Notes: generated by a model not told the origin, from the sequence alone. 64,000 nt of DNA from Clostridiaceae bacterium (GCA_902363375.1 CABIZX010000001.1:124001-188000); one strand, 5' to 3'. Positions 46,107 through 56,132 are shown, counted from the stretch's first letter. Translations and numbers: made by a program.

Positions 46107-46796
46107 TTATTTTTCAAGGATATTTTTAAGATCCATTAGATTGGTAATTTTGTAGGTTGGTTTAATTGAGGTGTTATTTATAATGTTATTGGGATTAAAC
46201 CAGCATGTATCTATACCTGAATTGAGTCCACCTTGTATATCCGAAGTTAAGCTATCCCCAACTATTAGAACCTTACTTTTATCACTATAATTTATACTAT
46301 TTAGAGCATATTCAAATATTTTAGGATCAGGTTTAGATATGTTAATTTCTTCAGATACCACTACATTTTCAAAGTATTTTCCTATTATAGATTTTCTTAT
46401 CCTATTATCTTGAACATCTTTAAGGCCATTAGTCACGATAAGGAGCTTGTACTTTTTATAAAGATTCTCTATAAGAGCTAAGCTATCATTATATAAAAAT
46501 GATGCATAGGATAGATGCTTTATATATGCCTTAGCAAATTTTTCTTCATCAAAATTAAAGTTTAGACTTTTTATAAGTCTCTTAAATCTCTCAATATTTA
46601 AATTACTTTGGATAATAAGTCCATTCTCAAATTCCTTCCATACTACTGAGTTTATATCCTTGTATACTTTTAAATGATAATTTTCATCATAGTCTATATT
46701 GAACTCCATCATGGTATTTTTAAGAGCTTCTCTTTCAGATTTTTCAAAATCAAATAAGGTTTCATCTGCGTCAAAAATTATAACTTCGTATTTCAT
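46107..46796 (-). CDS. YjjG-family HAD pyrimidine nucleotidase
   Basis: 229 aa. HAD motif I DADETLFDF (10-18), motif II VTNGL, motif III Lys in SKPDPKIFEYA, motif IV VGDSLTSDIQGG. Length and features match YjjG, which dephosphorylates non-canonical pyrimidine nucleotides. ATG after GGAGGT. Confidence 0.88.
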   Translation of the reverse strand: MKYEVIIFDADETLFDFEKSEREALKNTMMEFNIDYDENYHLKVYKDINSVVWKEFENGLIIQSNLNIERFKRLIKSLNFNFDEEKFAKAYIKHLSYASFLYNDSLALIENLYKKYKLLIVTNGLKDVQDNRIRKSIIGKYFENVVVSEEINISKPDPKIFEYALNSINYSDKSKVLIVGDSLTSDIQGGLNSGIDTCWFNPNNIINNTSIKPTYKITNLMDLKNILEK

Positions 46797-47085
46797 AATA
46801 AACCTCCAATAAAGATAATCTATATAATTATAACTTAGAATTCCTTTATGACCAAGGTAATAAAGAAAATAATTTATTTTAAAAGTTTAAAATATAAGTT
46901 ATTGAAGCAAACAAAATAAATGGTAGATTAGAGAATGGAATAATGATGGTAATTTTTAAGATAGAATATGATAAATAAAGTTTTATAGTGAAATAGATAT
47001 TGAATAATACTTTTATATTTGCATAGAAATAATATATAATTAAGCTAAATATATAAAGAAATATAGTGTAAGGAAGTGGATGAGT

Positions 47086-47463
47086 ATGGGATTATTTAGT
47101 AGTGTAATAGGAAATGCATCAGAAGTAGATATTAGTAAAATTAGAGAAGAGTATATGAAGCTATTAGGTTCCAATGAACAAATAGAGAAAGCGTATAAAC
47201 TAATAAGAGATATGATTATATTTACTAATAAAAGATTGATTATAATAGACAAGCAAGGAATGACTGGGAAAAAGATAGAATATCATTCAATACCATATAG
47301 AGCAATTACTAATTTTAAAGTTGAGACATCAGGACATTTTGATTTAGATGCAGAGCTAAAAATATATGTCTCAGGAATGAGCATGCCAATAGAAAAGACT
47401 TTTAGTAGTAGCTGTAATATATATGAAGTACAATCAATACTAGCAGAGTATTGTAGTAAGTAA
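47086..47463 (+). CDS. bacterial PH domain protein
   Basis: 125 aa. MIIFTNKRLIIIDKQGMTGKK and PYRAITNFKVETSG are a bacterial PH (bPH) domain signature. Function unknown. I chose ATG 47086, 9 bases after AGGAAG; ATG 47080 lies only 3 bases after it. Confidence 0.82.
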   Translation: MGLFSSVIGNASEVDISKIREEYMKLLGSNEQIEKAYKLIRDMIIFTNKRLIIIDKQGMTGKKIEYHSIPYRAITNFKVETSGHFDLDAELKIYVSGMSMPIEKTFSSSCNIYEVQSILAEYCSK

Positions 47464-47515
47464 TAGGTATAGTACATTATAATAAATTATACATGAACAA
47501 AATAGTATACGATTC

Positions 47516-47556
47516 AAAAAGCATTAATTTTATGTAGATTAGTGCTTTTTTATTTT
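47516..47556 (+). terminator. rho-independent terminator
   Basis: AAAAAGCATTAAT / ATTAGTGCTTTTT with one G-U pair, and a T run. Confidence 0.8.
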
Positions 47557-47647
47557 AGGATTATCATGAACTAGAGTAAAAGATGGAATATTACAATAGA
47601 CAATTTATTTTTACGTGATATTATTAATTTAAGGGTATATCTAAATT

Positions 47648-48106
47648 ATGGAATTTAAATTTAAAAAACCAACAGAAGTAGATGCAAAGCATATAGCAAC
47701 CTGGAAATATGAAGGAAAGTATTCTTTTTATAATAATGATAAAACTGAAGCTAAGCAACAATGGGCATTAAACATTCATAAAGAAGAAAATACATTTGCC
47801 ATATATAATGAAAAGGATGAATTAATAGGAAATTGCAGTTTCGATTTTGATGATGGTGAATTTATATTGGAACTACAGATGAAGCCAGATTTAACTGGAG
47901 GAGGAACAGGAACGGAGTTTGTTAGAGCCATACTAAACTTTGGTAAGAATACCTACAATTTTAATGAAGTAAGTGTTTTGGTTGCTAAGTTTAATGAAAG
48001 AGCTATAAAAATTTATAAGAAGTTAGGATTTGAAAAGACTGAAGAGTTTATATGGAAGGTAAACGGAGAAGAAAAAGAATTTATAGCCATGGTGAAAAAT
48101 TATTAG
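47648..48106 (+). CDS. GNAT family N-acetyltransferase
   Basis: 152 aa. Acetyl-CoA loop region PDLTGGGTGTEFVRAIL near 82-98 and VAKFNERAIKIYKKLGFEKT near 117 are GNAT motifs A and B. Substrate unknown. No strong Shine-Dalgarno before ATG 47648. It starts a short unit with the DsrE-like gene 19 bp downstream. Confidence 0.85.
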   Translation: MEFKFKKPTEVDAKHIATWKYEGKYSFYNNDKTEAKQQWALNIHKEENTFAIYNEKDELIGNCSFDFDDGEFILELQMKPDLTGGGTGTEFVRAILNFGKNTYNFNEVSVLVAKFNERAIKIYKKLGFEKTEEFIWKVNGEEKEFIAMVKNY

Positions 48107-48124
48107 CTGAGGAGGGGATAATAT

Positions 48125-48475
48125 ATGAAAGTATTATTTCATATTGATGAGTTAAATAAATGGGATATGACTGTAACAAATGTAAAAAATATGATTAATT
48201 TTAGCAGAGAAAGTGAAGAAAAGGTTGAAATAGAAGTAGTAGCTAATGGGGAAGCCGTATTTAGATTTAAGAAAAATGAGGATGCTAATTCTAGCTATTC
48301 TGTAGAATTTGAAAGTTTATTTACTGATGATGTAAAAATTGTAGCTTGTAATAATGCTCTATCTAAGTTTTATATATCGAAGGATGAAATATTTGAATTT
48401 ATAGAAGTGGTTCCTGCTGGAGTAGTTGAAATTGTAAAGAAGCAAGAAGATGGCTTTACTTATATAAAACCTTAG
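48125..48475 (+). CDS. DsrE/DsrF-like family protein
   Basis: 116 aa small soluble protein: VLFHIDELNKWDMTVTNVKNM, then VVANGEAVF and VKIVACNNALSKF containing the single conserved-type Cys. DsrE-like folds take part in sulfur transfer or bind sulfide, but a function here is unproven. Good GAGGGG site. Confidence 0.7.
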   Translation: MKVLFHIDELNKWDMTVTNVKNMINFSRESEEKVEIEVVANGEAVFRFKKNEDANSSYSVEFESLFTDDVKIVACNNALSKFYISKDEIFEFIEVVPAGVVEIVKKQEDGFTYIKP

Positions 48476-48525
48476 CAGGTAGTTATCAAACATAAGATAA
48501 AATTAGCTGAGATTAGGAGAAGATG

Positions 48526-48948
48526 ATGAATATAAGAGTAGATAAAAGTTGTGATAATGTAGATTGGAGCTTAATACCAGAGATATTAAAGCTAGGTGGT
48601 ATGGGGTATTTTGATACAGAGACTCACAAGAAGGCCTTTGAAAATAGTTATACCACTGTATTTGTATATGATAATGATAAGCTCATTGGCTTCGGAAGAG
48701 CATTATCAGATGGAATGTATCAAGGAGCAATTTACGATGTTGCTATACTTTCACAGTATCAAGGAAAAGGCATAGGAAAGTTAATTGTAAATACTATATT
48801 AGAATCAATTCAAGGATGTAATGTTATATTATACGCTGCAAAGGGTAAGGAAGGTTTCTATAGTAGCCTTAATTTTCGAAGAATGAAAACTGGAATGGCT
48901 TTATTTAATAATGCTGAAAAAATGAAAGAAAAGGGATTTACTGAATAG
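48526..48948 (+). CDS. GNAT family N-acetyltransferase
   Basis: 140 aa. DVAILSQYQGKGIGKLIVNTI (about 71-91, split) is the acetyl-CoA motif; ends FYSSLNFRRMKTGMALF. Small-molecule acetyltransferase, substrate unknown. I chose ATG 48526, since ATG 48523 is only 2 bases after AGGAGA. Confidence 0.85.
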   Translation: MNIRVDKSCDNVDWSLIPEILKLGGMGYFDTETHKKAFENSYTTVFVYDNDKLIGFGRALSDGMYQGAIYDVAILSQYQGKGIGKLIVNTILESIQGCNVILYAAKGKEGFYSSLNFRRMKTGMALFNNAEKMKEKGFTE

Positions 48949-48988
48949 GGATTCTAAAAACTTTGTATACAGAAAGGGGAAGGTTTGA

Positions 48989-49023
48989 TATAATTTCTAA
49001 TTGAATAAATAACTAGTGACTAG
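48989..49023 (+). promoter_or_regulatory. TetR promoter with small palindrome
   Basis: TATAAT at 48989-48994; CTAGTGACTAG (49013-49023), a perfect odd palindrome, follows between promoter and gene and may be the operator. Confidence 0.4.
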
Positions 49024-49033
49024 GGGTGAAGAG

Positions 49034-49621
49034 ATGAGGGAACTAAAAAACGTAGAAGAGAAAATTCTTGATAGAGCACTATATCTTTTTGGAAAGAATG
49101 GGTCTACAAATGTTTCTATTAGAACTATTGCAAAGGAAGCAGAAGTAAATGTTAGTGCTATAAACTATTACTTTGGAAGTAAGGAAAATATGCTGAGTAA
49201 TGTTCAGGAGTTTTATATAGATAATACAATATTAGCTTATTCAGAGTTAGATAATGAAGAATTAAGTGATGAAGAAAAGGTTATTTTGTGTGCCAATGAA
49301 ATAATGGAGTATGCCTTAAGGTATCCAGGAGTTCTTGTAATGCAAAGGGAGGCCGCTGAATTAGAAGAAAAGGATGAAATGGCTACTAAAATTATTAATA
49401 CTACTAAAGAAATGCACAATAAATTAAATAACATATTATCTAGAGTAATTGGTAGTGAAGGTAAGATTTTTGAATACGATAGAATGATATTCTTATCATC
49501 AATACTACACCCAACTAACGGCTCAAAGATTGAAGAATTTAATGAAGAATTTATGGAAAATAAACAAGTTAGAATAGAATATATTAAATATATTCTAAAT
49601 AGGTTAAAGAATAATAAATAA
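49034..49621 (+). CDS. TetR/AcrR family transcriptional regulator
   Basis: 195 aa. N-terminal HTH (KILDRALYLFGKNGSTNVSI, then INYYFGSKENML). I chose ATG 49034 after AGGGGTG; an upstream GTG at 49016 lies in the palindrome. The next gene is the flavoenzyme at 49846 behind a strong terminator, so it may be regulated separately or in trans. Confidence 0.87.
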   Translation: MRELKNVEEKILDRALYLFGKNGSTNVSIRTIAKEAEVNVSAINYYFGSKENMLSNVQEFYIDNTILAYSELDNEELSDEEKVILCANEIMEYALRYPGVLVMQREAAELEEKDEMATKIINTTKEMHNKLNNILSRVIGSEGKIFEYDRMIFLSSILHPTNGSKIEEFNEEFMENKQVRIEYIKYILNRLKNNK

Positions 49622-49632
49622 ATACTAGCTAT

Positions 49633-49675
49633 AAAAATAGGATATCTCTTAATTAAGAGATATCCTATTTTTGTT
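49633..49675. terminator. perfect palindromic terminator
   Basis: AAAATAGGATATCTCTTAA and its exact complement around 49652/49653, then TTTTTG. Very stable. Confidence 0.85.
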
Positions 49676-49751
49676 ACACGACAATTTAAAACAAAATGTT
49701 TGAAACGTATTGATTTAAATATTATGATAATATATAATTAGTTTAATGATA

Positions 49752-49782
49752 AAAGATAGTTATTGATTGCTATCTTTATTAT
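49752..49782 (+). other. hairpin in the flavoenzyme leader
   Basis: AAAGATAG / CTATCTTT (49752-49759 and 49770-49777), followed by a few T. Possible attenuator or operator. Confidence 0.35.
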
Positions 49783-49845
49783 AAAAGTTACACACTAACA
49801 TTCTATGTGAAAAAATTATCATTAAAATATTGAGGGGGTTTATTT

Positions 49846-51783
49846 ATGAAATTTAATAATCTTTTTAATCCTATAAAAATAAGAGAAATGGAGATTAGAA
49901 ATAGGGTTGAATTTCCAGCTATGGGTACAAAAATGTCAACAGAAGATGGATATGTAACAGAAAAGCTAATTGATTATCACGTAGCTAGAGCTTTAGGCGG
50001 AAATGGTTTAAACTTTACTGAAGTATGTTCAGTATATGATAAAGCAAATCCTAAAGACTTTTTAGGAATCTGTGATGACAAATATATTCCAGGTTTAAAG
50101 AAATTAGCTGATTCTATTCATGAAGCAGGTGCAAAAGCTGGTGTTCAATTATGGCTTGGTGGTATGGCAGTAGGTAGCGATCCTACAGCTAAGATGATAG
50201 TACCAAGTGATGTACCAATAAAAGGAACGGATTATGTTATACCAGGTGCTAGCTTAGAAACTATAAAAGAATGTGTTAAAGCTTTTGGAGATGCAGCTAA
50301 AAGAGCTGTTGAAGCTGGATTTGATACTGTGGAATTCCATGCTGGACATAACTATACACCTCACTCATTTTTAAGTGGTGCTTTTAATAAAAGAACTGAT
50401 GAATATGGCGGTTCCCTTGAAAATCGTTCAAGATTTTTAATAGAATGTATAGAAGCTATACGTAATAATATTCCAGAAGATATGCCTTTATTTATGCGTA
50501 TAGATGCTCACGATGATTGTGTAGAAAATGGATTAACTATAGAAGATGTTATTGAATTTTGTAAGTTAGCAAAAACTGCTGGAGTTGATGTATTAGATAT
50601 ATCAAGAGGAAACTTCACCACTAATGCAGTAAAATATGAAGTTCCACCAGTTGACTTACCAAGAGGATTTAACGTAGACAATGCTGCAAGAATTAAAAAA
50701 GAAACAGGTATGATTACTGTTGCAGTAGGAAGAATTAATGACCCTGAACAAGCAGATGAAATTATTAGAAGTGGTAAGGCTGATATGGTTGTAATCGGAA
50801 GAGCACAACTTGCAGATCCAGAATTCTGTAATAAAGCTTATAGAGGAGATGTAGATAGCATAGTTCGTTGTGTTGGATGTAATCAAGGTTGTTATGATGG
50901 ATTTGTTTCTACTGAAATGCCACACATAACATGCTTAAGAAATCCTGCATTAGGAAAAGAAAAAGAATATGCCCTTGTAAAAACTGATAATCCTAAAAAG
51001 GTATTGGTTATAGGTGGAGGAGTGGCTGGATTAGAAGCGGCTCTTACATTAAAGAAGAGAGGACATAATCCAATCTTATGTGAAGCAAGTGATTCTCTTG
51101 GAGGCCAATTCGCTCTTGCAGGAGCAGCTCCTAGAAAAGAAGAGATGAAGGAAGCAGCTATTGCTATGGGAGAAATGGCTAAGAGAGAGGGAGTTGAAAT
51201 AAGACTTTCAACTCCAGTTACAGCGGATGTTATAAATGAAATATCACCAGATGAAGTTATAATAGCTATTGGTTCAGCTCCAATAAAACTAAATATTCCA
51301 GGTGCAGATTTACCAATGGTGAGAAGCTCTCATGATGTATTAGCTGGAAAAGTAAGTGCAAGTGGAGATGTGGTAGTTATAGGTGGAGGTCTAGTTGGAC
51401 TAGAGGTTGCAGAATATATTGCAGAAAAGGCTAGTAAGATAACTGTAGTAGAAATGTTAGATCAAGTAGCAAAGGATCTTGGAGACCTACGTAAAATTTG
51501 TGTTATGGAAAGTATAGCTGAAGACGGAATAAGAACTATAACAAGTGCAAAATGTGTAGAGATAAAAGAAAATTCAATAGTTATAGACAAAGAAGGAACT
51601 TTAGAAGAAATACCATGTGATTCAGTAGTAGTTGCTATAGGAGCAAGATCTAGAGACTTTTCAGAGATAGAAAACCTATGCAATGAAAAAGAAATTCCAT
51701 GCCATGTTATAGGGGATGCTATAAGAGCACGTAGAGCATTAAATTGTATCTTAGAAGCTGTAGATGTAGCAAGAAGCATTTAA
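49846..51783 (+). CDS. old-yellow-enzyme-type Fe-S flavoprotein (2-enoate reductase-like)
   Basis: 645 aa, three parts. Residues 1-330: FMN TIM barrel (FNKRTDEYGGSLENRSRF near 182-199). About 341-353: [4Fe-4S] cluster CVGCNQGCYDG. From 383: FAD/NAD domains (GGGVAGLEAAL and GGGLVGLEVAEY). This is the layout of 2-enoate reductase, BaiCD and dienoyl-CoA reductase, reducing C=C bonds of enoates with NAD(P)H. Substrate unknown. Good TGAGGGGG site. Terminator follows. Confidence 0.88.
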   Translation: MKFNNLFNPIKIREMEIRNRVEFPAMGTKMSTEDGYVTEKLIDYHVARALGGNGLNFTEVCSVYDKANPKDFLGICDDKYIPGLKKLADSIHEAGAKAGVQLWLGGMAVGSDPTAKMIVPSDVPIKGTDYVIPGASLETIKECVKAFGDAAKRAVEAGFDTVEFHAGHNYTPHSFLSGAFNKRTDEYGGSLENRSRFLIECIEAIRNNIPEDMPLFMRIDAHDDCVENGLTIEDVIEFCKLAKTAGVDVLDISRGNFTTNAVKYEVPPVDLPRGFNVDNAARIKKETGMITVAVGRINDPEQADEIIRSGKADMVVIGRAQLADPEFCNKAYRGDVDSIVRCVGCNQGCYDGFVSTEMPHITCLRNPALGKEKEYALVKTDNPKKVLVIGGGVAGLEAALTLKKRGHNPILCEASDSLGGQFALAGAAPRKEEMKEAAIAMGEMAKREGVEIRLSTPVTADVINEISPDEVIIAIGSAPIKLNIPGADLPMVRSSHDVLAGKVSASGDVVVIGGGLVGLEVAEYIAEKASKITVVEMLDQVAKDLGDLRKICVMESIAEDGIRTITSAKCVEIKENSIVIDKEGTLEEIPCDSVVVAIGARSRDFSEIENLCNEKEIPCHVIGDAIRARRALNCILEAVDVARSI

Positions 51784-51801
51784 TAAATAACTTGTAAAAG
51801 T

Positions 51802-51848
51802 AAAATAGGATATATAGTTCAGTAATGCTATATATCCTATTTTTTATA
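51802..51848 (+). terminator. rho-independent terminator
   Basis: AAAATAGGATATATAG and CTATATATCCTATTTT with a 10-nt loop, and a long T run. It shares the core AAAATAGGATAT with the 49633 terminator. Confidence 0.88.
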
Positions 51849-52134
51849 TAAACTTTTATAATAGTACATTATACTTAGTAACTAAATAAATTGATTATTA
51901 TAAACATATAATGGAAAGTTAGATATGAAAGGTTTGTATAAACATAGATAAATAATTAAAAATATTATAATAACCCCTTTAATAATTTCTAGATGAATAT
52001 TATAATATTTAGAGAAGCTAAATTATATGACTATTATAACTATTTAGATATTTTAAAAACTAATGATTATTTTTATATCTAAAACTAAAAAAATAATGGG
52101 AATATAAAATTAATATTATATAGGAGGGTGAAAA
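51849..52134. other. intergenic gap
   Basis: About 285 bp, extremely AT-rich. I see nothing beyond the putative promoter region of the M42 peptidase. Confidence 0.4.
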
Positions 52135-53169
52135 ATGATAACAGTAAATAAAGAAAATGTTTTAAATACAGCAAGAGAACTATTACTTACAGATAGTCCA
52201 AGTGGGTTTTGCTATGATGTTATGGATAAGATAGAAACTTGGGCAGAGAAATTAGGCTATAATTTCGAGAAAACTGTTAAAGGTTGTGGAATTATAACTG
52301 TTCCAGGAAAAAGTAATGATAAAGTAGTAGGGTTATCAGCCCACGTAGATACATTAGGTGCTATGGTAAGATCTATTTCTAGTGAAGGTACTTTAAAATT
52401 TACCTTAATTGGAGGACCAATAGTTCCGACTTTGGATGCTGAATATTGTAAAGTTAGAACTAGAGATGGAAAAATATATTCTGGAACATTTCTAAGTACA
52501 AGTCCAGCAGCTCACGTATTTGAAGATGCTAAATCTAAACCACGTGATCCAAAGAATATGGAAGTAAGACTTGATGAAGTAGTAAAATCTAAAGAAGATG
52601 TAGAAAAATTAGGAATATGTCCTGGTGATTTTATATTTATAGACCCTAAGACTACTATAACTGAAAGTGGATTCTTAAAATCTAGATTTATAGATGATAA
52701 GGGTAGTGTTGCTTGTTTAATGAATCTTCTTCACATATTTAGTAGTGAAAAAATAGTTCCGACTTATACTACTAAGGTGTTTATATCTGTTTATGAAGAA
52801 GTTGGACATGGTTCAGCTTATATACCATCAGATATAACAGAAATGATAGCTGTAGATATGGGATGTATAGGAGAGGATTTATCTTGCACAGAATATGATG
52901 TTTCTATCTGTGCTAAGGATTCTAATGGACCGTATGATTTTAATATGACTACAGATTTGGTAAATCTTGCAAAGAGTAATGAGATTAAATATGCTGTAGA
53001 TATTTATCCAATGTATGGCTCAGATGTAGGAGCAGCACTTAGCGGTGGAAATAATATCAAAGGTGCTCTTATAGGACCTGGAGTTCATGCTTCTCATGGA
53101 ATGGAAAGAACTCACTATACAGCGCTAGAAGGAACAATAAAACTACTATATGCATACTTAACTAGATAA
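52135..53169 (+). CDS. M42 family metallopeptidase
   Basis: 344 aa. Metal ligand motif GLSAHVDTLGAM (His70, Asp72), FIDDKGSVACL, general base YEEVGHGS, and VHASHGMERTH with the C-terminal His. An aminopeptidase/endoglucanase-family enzyme with two metals. No signal peptide, so cytosolic. AGGAGGGTG site before ATG. Confidence 0.9.
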   Translation: MITVNKENVLNTARELLLTDSPSGFCYDVMDKIETWAEKLGYNFEKTVKGCGIITVPGKSNDKVVGLSAHVDTLGAMVRSISSEGTLKFTLIGGPIVPTLDAEYCKVRTRDGKIYSGTFLSTSPAAHVFEDAKSKPRDPKNMEVRLDEVVKSKEDVEKLGICPGDFIFIDPKTTITESGFLKSRFIDDKGSVACLMNLLHIFSSEKIVPTYTTKVFISVYEEVGHGSAYIPSDITEMIAVDMGCIGEDLSCTEYDVSICAKDSNGPYDFNMTTDLVNLAKSNEIKYAVDIYPMYGSDVGAALSGGNNIKGALIGPGVHASHGMERTHYTALEGTIKLLYAYLTR

Positions 53170-53173
53170 TTAA

Positions 53174-53220
53174 AAGACTTAGCTTATCAATTAAATGAAT
53201 AGGCTAGGTCTTATTTTTAT
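53174..53220 (+). terminator. rho-independent terminator
   Basis: AAGACTTAGC / GCTAGGTCTT (53174-53183 and 53203-53212), with one G-U pair, then ATTTTTAT. Confidence 0.8.
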
Positions 53221-53386
53221 GTAGAATTTTATAGATATTAGTGATTAAAGGCTTATTACAAAGGAAGTGGATTAAGATAATGTATTAATGAAATAAAAAA
53301 TTATATCAACATATAGCTATACATTAGGTGTAATTTACATATGTATATAAAACTTGAAATAATTGTTACAAGAAGGGGGAGAGTGA

Positions 53387-54772
53387 TTGAAGTTTAAAAT
53401 GAAAAAAGAAATGTTTACTATACTTATATTTATTGTAGTATTTGCATTTTTATTAGGTGCAATATATGTATCATTACCTTTAAAAGAAGATAAATATATA
53501 GTGAAGAGTTCTAAGAGCATAGATTTAACTAATGATGAGAATTATACTTCTTTAGATATCTTTGATAGAGCTATAAAGGATAAGAAGATTATTATAACCA
53601 GTGAAGAATTTGGAATAAAAGAAAGTACTAAAATTCAACATAAGTTTATATCATATCTTATGGATAAGTGGCAGTTAAAATATTATTTGACTTATATAAG
53701 TTATGCTGAGGCTGCAATTATAAATGAATATTTACAAACTGGAGATGAAAATATATTGAAAGCTTATGAAAATAGTAAGGGGGGATATATTTTTTCTAGC
53801 GAACTATCCCAAGATATGCTTAGAAAAATATATAAAAAAAATAGTAAACTGCCAGATGAGAAAAAATTAAAGGTTATAGGTATAGGTATGAATGAAACCT
53901 TTGAATTTATTGACTTATATTTTAAGATGATAATCGATAAAAATTCTAAGCTTACCCAAAATCAAATAGATAGTATAAATAATTTTCTTAATAATTTACA
54001 GAATAAAGATATTATGACCACTATAAGTAGTCAGAATGATGTAGAAGCAAGAAATAAAATAATATCAGGATATATAAATAGTTTTTGCAAAGATATATAT
54101 GAAAATCAGGAGTCATATAAGGAAGCTTTAGGAGATGATTTTTATAATATAGAATTTATTATGGAAAACCTTAGAAAAGCAGGTGGGTTTATGGTACAGT
54201 ATTATGGATCAAATGAATATAGCAATATACAGAAAGCAGAATCTAAATATCTATATGAAAATTTTAAAGAGATATATAAAAAGTTTGATATGAAAAAATG
54301 TTATATAAATTTACCTCAAGTATACAGTTATCAGCATGAAGCACTGAAGATAGATTTTCCTGGTGCAAAACTTGCAAAGGATAAGGAGTTTGAGAATAAG
54401 GTTTTTGGAATAAATGTTCTATATGGCAATGGAAAATTTAATTTAGATGACATAGTTATTGAAAAATATGCAATGAGGGAAGATTTAAAAGATATTCTTA
54501 AAGAAATAGATTTAGATAAAGAAGATTTAGCAATAAATTTAGATAATTCAAGGAGCCCTTATAGAAAGAAGTTCACTCCTATATATTTTCCTTTTCAAGA
54601 TGATTTCTTATATTCACAAGAGAATGTTGATAATACAATGGTTGGTGGAGTTATAGGAGAAGAACCTGGAGTAGTTACTGATTATTTTCAGGGAGTAATT
54701 ATTATAGAGAATCCTTCTCTAGATGAATCCTTTTATGAAAAAATATACAATATGCAGGATCAAAGTAATTAA
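53387..54772 (+). CDS. membrane-anchored protein, divergent EreA-like fold
   Basis: 461 aa, one N-terminal membrane helix (about 8-30) then an extracellular-looking domain. I see blocks that resemble the erythromycin-esterase/ChaN-like family (KHKIQ-like lead-in, YLTYISYAEAAIINEYLQTG, VIGIGMNETFEF), but the active GExHG motif reads TSEEFGI, so its His is absent. TTG start follows GGGGGAGAG; an ATG four codons on is 16 bases away. Function unknown; inactive or changed enzyme is inference. Confidence 0.55.
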   Translation: MKFKMKKEMFTILIFIVVFAFLLGAIYVSLPLKEDKYIVKSSKSIDLTNDENYTSLDIFDRAIKDKKIIITSEEFGIKESTKIQHKFISYLMDKWQLKYYLTYISYAEAAIINEYLQTGDENILKAYENSKGGYIFSSELSQDMLRKIYKKNSKLPDEKKLKVIGIGMNETFEFIDLYFKMIIDKNSKLTQNQIDSINNFLNNLQNKDIMTTISSQNDVEARNKIISGYINSFCKDIYENQESYKEALGDDFYNIEFIMENLRKAGGFMVQYYGSNEYSNIQKAESKYLYENFKEIYKKFDMKKCYINLPQVYSYQHEALKIDFPGAKLAKDKEFENKVFGINVLYGNGKFNLDDIVIEKYAMREDLKDILKEIDLDKEDLAINLDNSRSPYRKKFTPIYFPFQDDFLYSQENVDNTMVGGVIGEEPGVVTDYFQGVIIIENPSLDESFYEKIYNMQDQSN

Positions 54773-54923
54773 GGAGTTGTTTGAATATACTAATAAATTA
54801 CTTGAATTTGAAATGACAAAGTATTATGCTAAAGATAAATAGATAAATAGATAAATTGAAATTTATGTAGAATTAAAGAAAATTTAAATGTAAATGTTTT
54901 AAGTGCTGCTCTAACAGAAAAGA

Positions 54924-55022
54924 TATAGTCTAATCTGAAAGAAACTATAAACATAGACCCATAAGTATCTTTATATTATGGGTCTAGCCTTCTTTTAAGA
55001 TAGAGATAGCTAGACCTTTATT
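54924..55022 (+). promoter_or_regulatory. overlapping hairpins before hydE (candidate attenuator)
   Basis: TAGACCCATAA (54954-54964) pairs with TTATGGGTCTA (54976-54986). The latter region (GGTCTAGC, 54981-54988) can instead pair with GCTAGACC (55009-55016), which is followed by TTTATTT. The two are mutually exclusive, as in an antiterminator/terminator switch. A third small stem is at 54924-54949. Confidence 0.5.
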
Positions 55023-55082
55023 TAATTTATATAAAAAATGAAAATAAAGTTACCTAAAAAGTATATTGTAAAGGGGAAAATT

Positions 55083-56132
55083 ATGATAAAGGATTTAATA
55101 GACAAGCTAGCTTCAACCAATGATTTATCTTCAGAGGAATTATTATATATATTAGATAATTTGAATGAGGAAAGTAAGAAGTATTTAATAGAAAGAGCTC
55201 ATGAAACTAGAATGAGAGTATATGGAGATAAGGTTTATATAAGGGGACTTATTGAATTTACTAATTACTGCAGTAGAAACTGTATCTACTGTGGAATAAG
55301 AGCAGAGAATAGAAATGCTGATAGATACAGACTTACACTAGATGAAATATTAGAGTGTACAGACTTAGGAGATCAACTTGGATATAAAACCTTTGTATTA
55401 CAAGGCGGAGAAGACCCATATTATACAGATGAAAGACTAGTGGAAATAATTAAAGCTATAAAAAGTAGACATCCCCAAAGTGCTATAACTATTTCCCTAG
55501 GGGAGAGAAACTATGAGTCCTATAAAAAGCTTTATGACGCAGGAGCAGATAGATACTTGTTGAGGCATGAAACTGCAACAAAGGAGCTTTATAATAGATT
55601 TCATCCAAAAGCTAGCTTTGAAAATAGAAAGAAATGCTTACATGATTTAAAGGAAATAGGTTATCAGATCGGAGCAGGATTTATGGTAGGATTGCCTGGA
55701 CAGGATAACAAAGACTTAGTTAATGACCTAAGGTTTATAAAAGAATTAAGCCCACATATGTGCGGATTAGGACCTTTCATACCACATAAGGATACGGAGC
55801 TAAAGGATTGTAAATCAGGTACATTAGAAAAAACTATAACAATGCTAGCATTAGTTAGACTTCTAGTGCCTAATATTTTATTACCGGCTACAACAGCACT
55901 AGGTAGTATAAATCCATTGGGAAGAGAACTTGGGATTAAAGCTGGAGCAAATGTTGTAATGCCTAATCTTTCACCAAGAAGTGTGAGAGAAAAATATTCT
56001 CTTTATGATGGTAAGATATGTACTGGAGATGAAGCGGCAGAATGCAGATATTGTATAGAAAACAGAATAAAAAATGCAGGTTTTCAGCTAGATATTACTA
56101 GAGGAGATAATATAGATTGGGCACGGAAGTAA
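55083..56132 (+). CDS. hydE: [FeFe] hydrogenase H-cluster radical SAM maturase HydE
   Basis: 349 aa. Radical SAM CxxxCxxC (Cys63, 67, 70 in YCSRNCIYCGIR), GYKTFVLQGGEDPYYTD near 97, YLLRHETATKELY near 158. It helps make the dithiolate-bridged two-iron part of the H-cluster. I chose ATG 55083 after AAAGGGGAAA. hydF follows 21 bp downstream; hydG is not in the window. Confidence 0.93.
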   Translation: MIKDLIDKLASTNDLSSEELLYILDNLNEESKKYLIERAHETRMRVYGDKVYIRGLIEFTNYCSRNCIYCGIRAENRNADRYRLTLDEILECTDLGDQLGYKTFVLQGGEDPYYTDERLVEIIKAIKSRHPQSAITISLGERNYESYKKLYDAGADRYLLRHETATKELYNRFHPKASFENRKKCLHDLKEIGYQIGAGFMVGLPGQDNKDLVNDLRFIKELSPHMCGLGPFIPHKDTELKDCKSGTLEKTITMLALVRLLVPNILLPATTALGSINPLGRELGIKAGANVVMPNLSPRSVREKYSLYDGKICTGDEAAECRYCIENRIKNAGFQLDITRGDNIDWARK

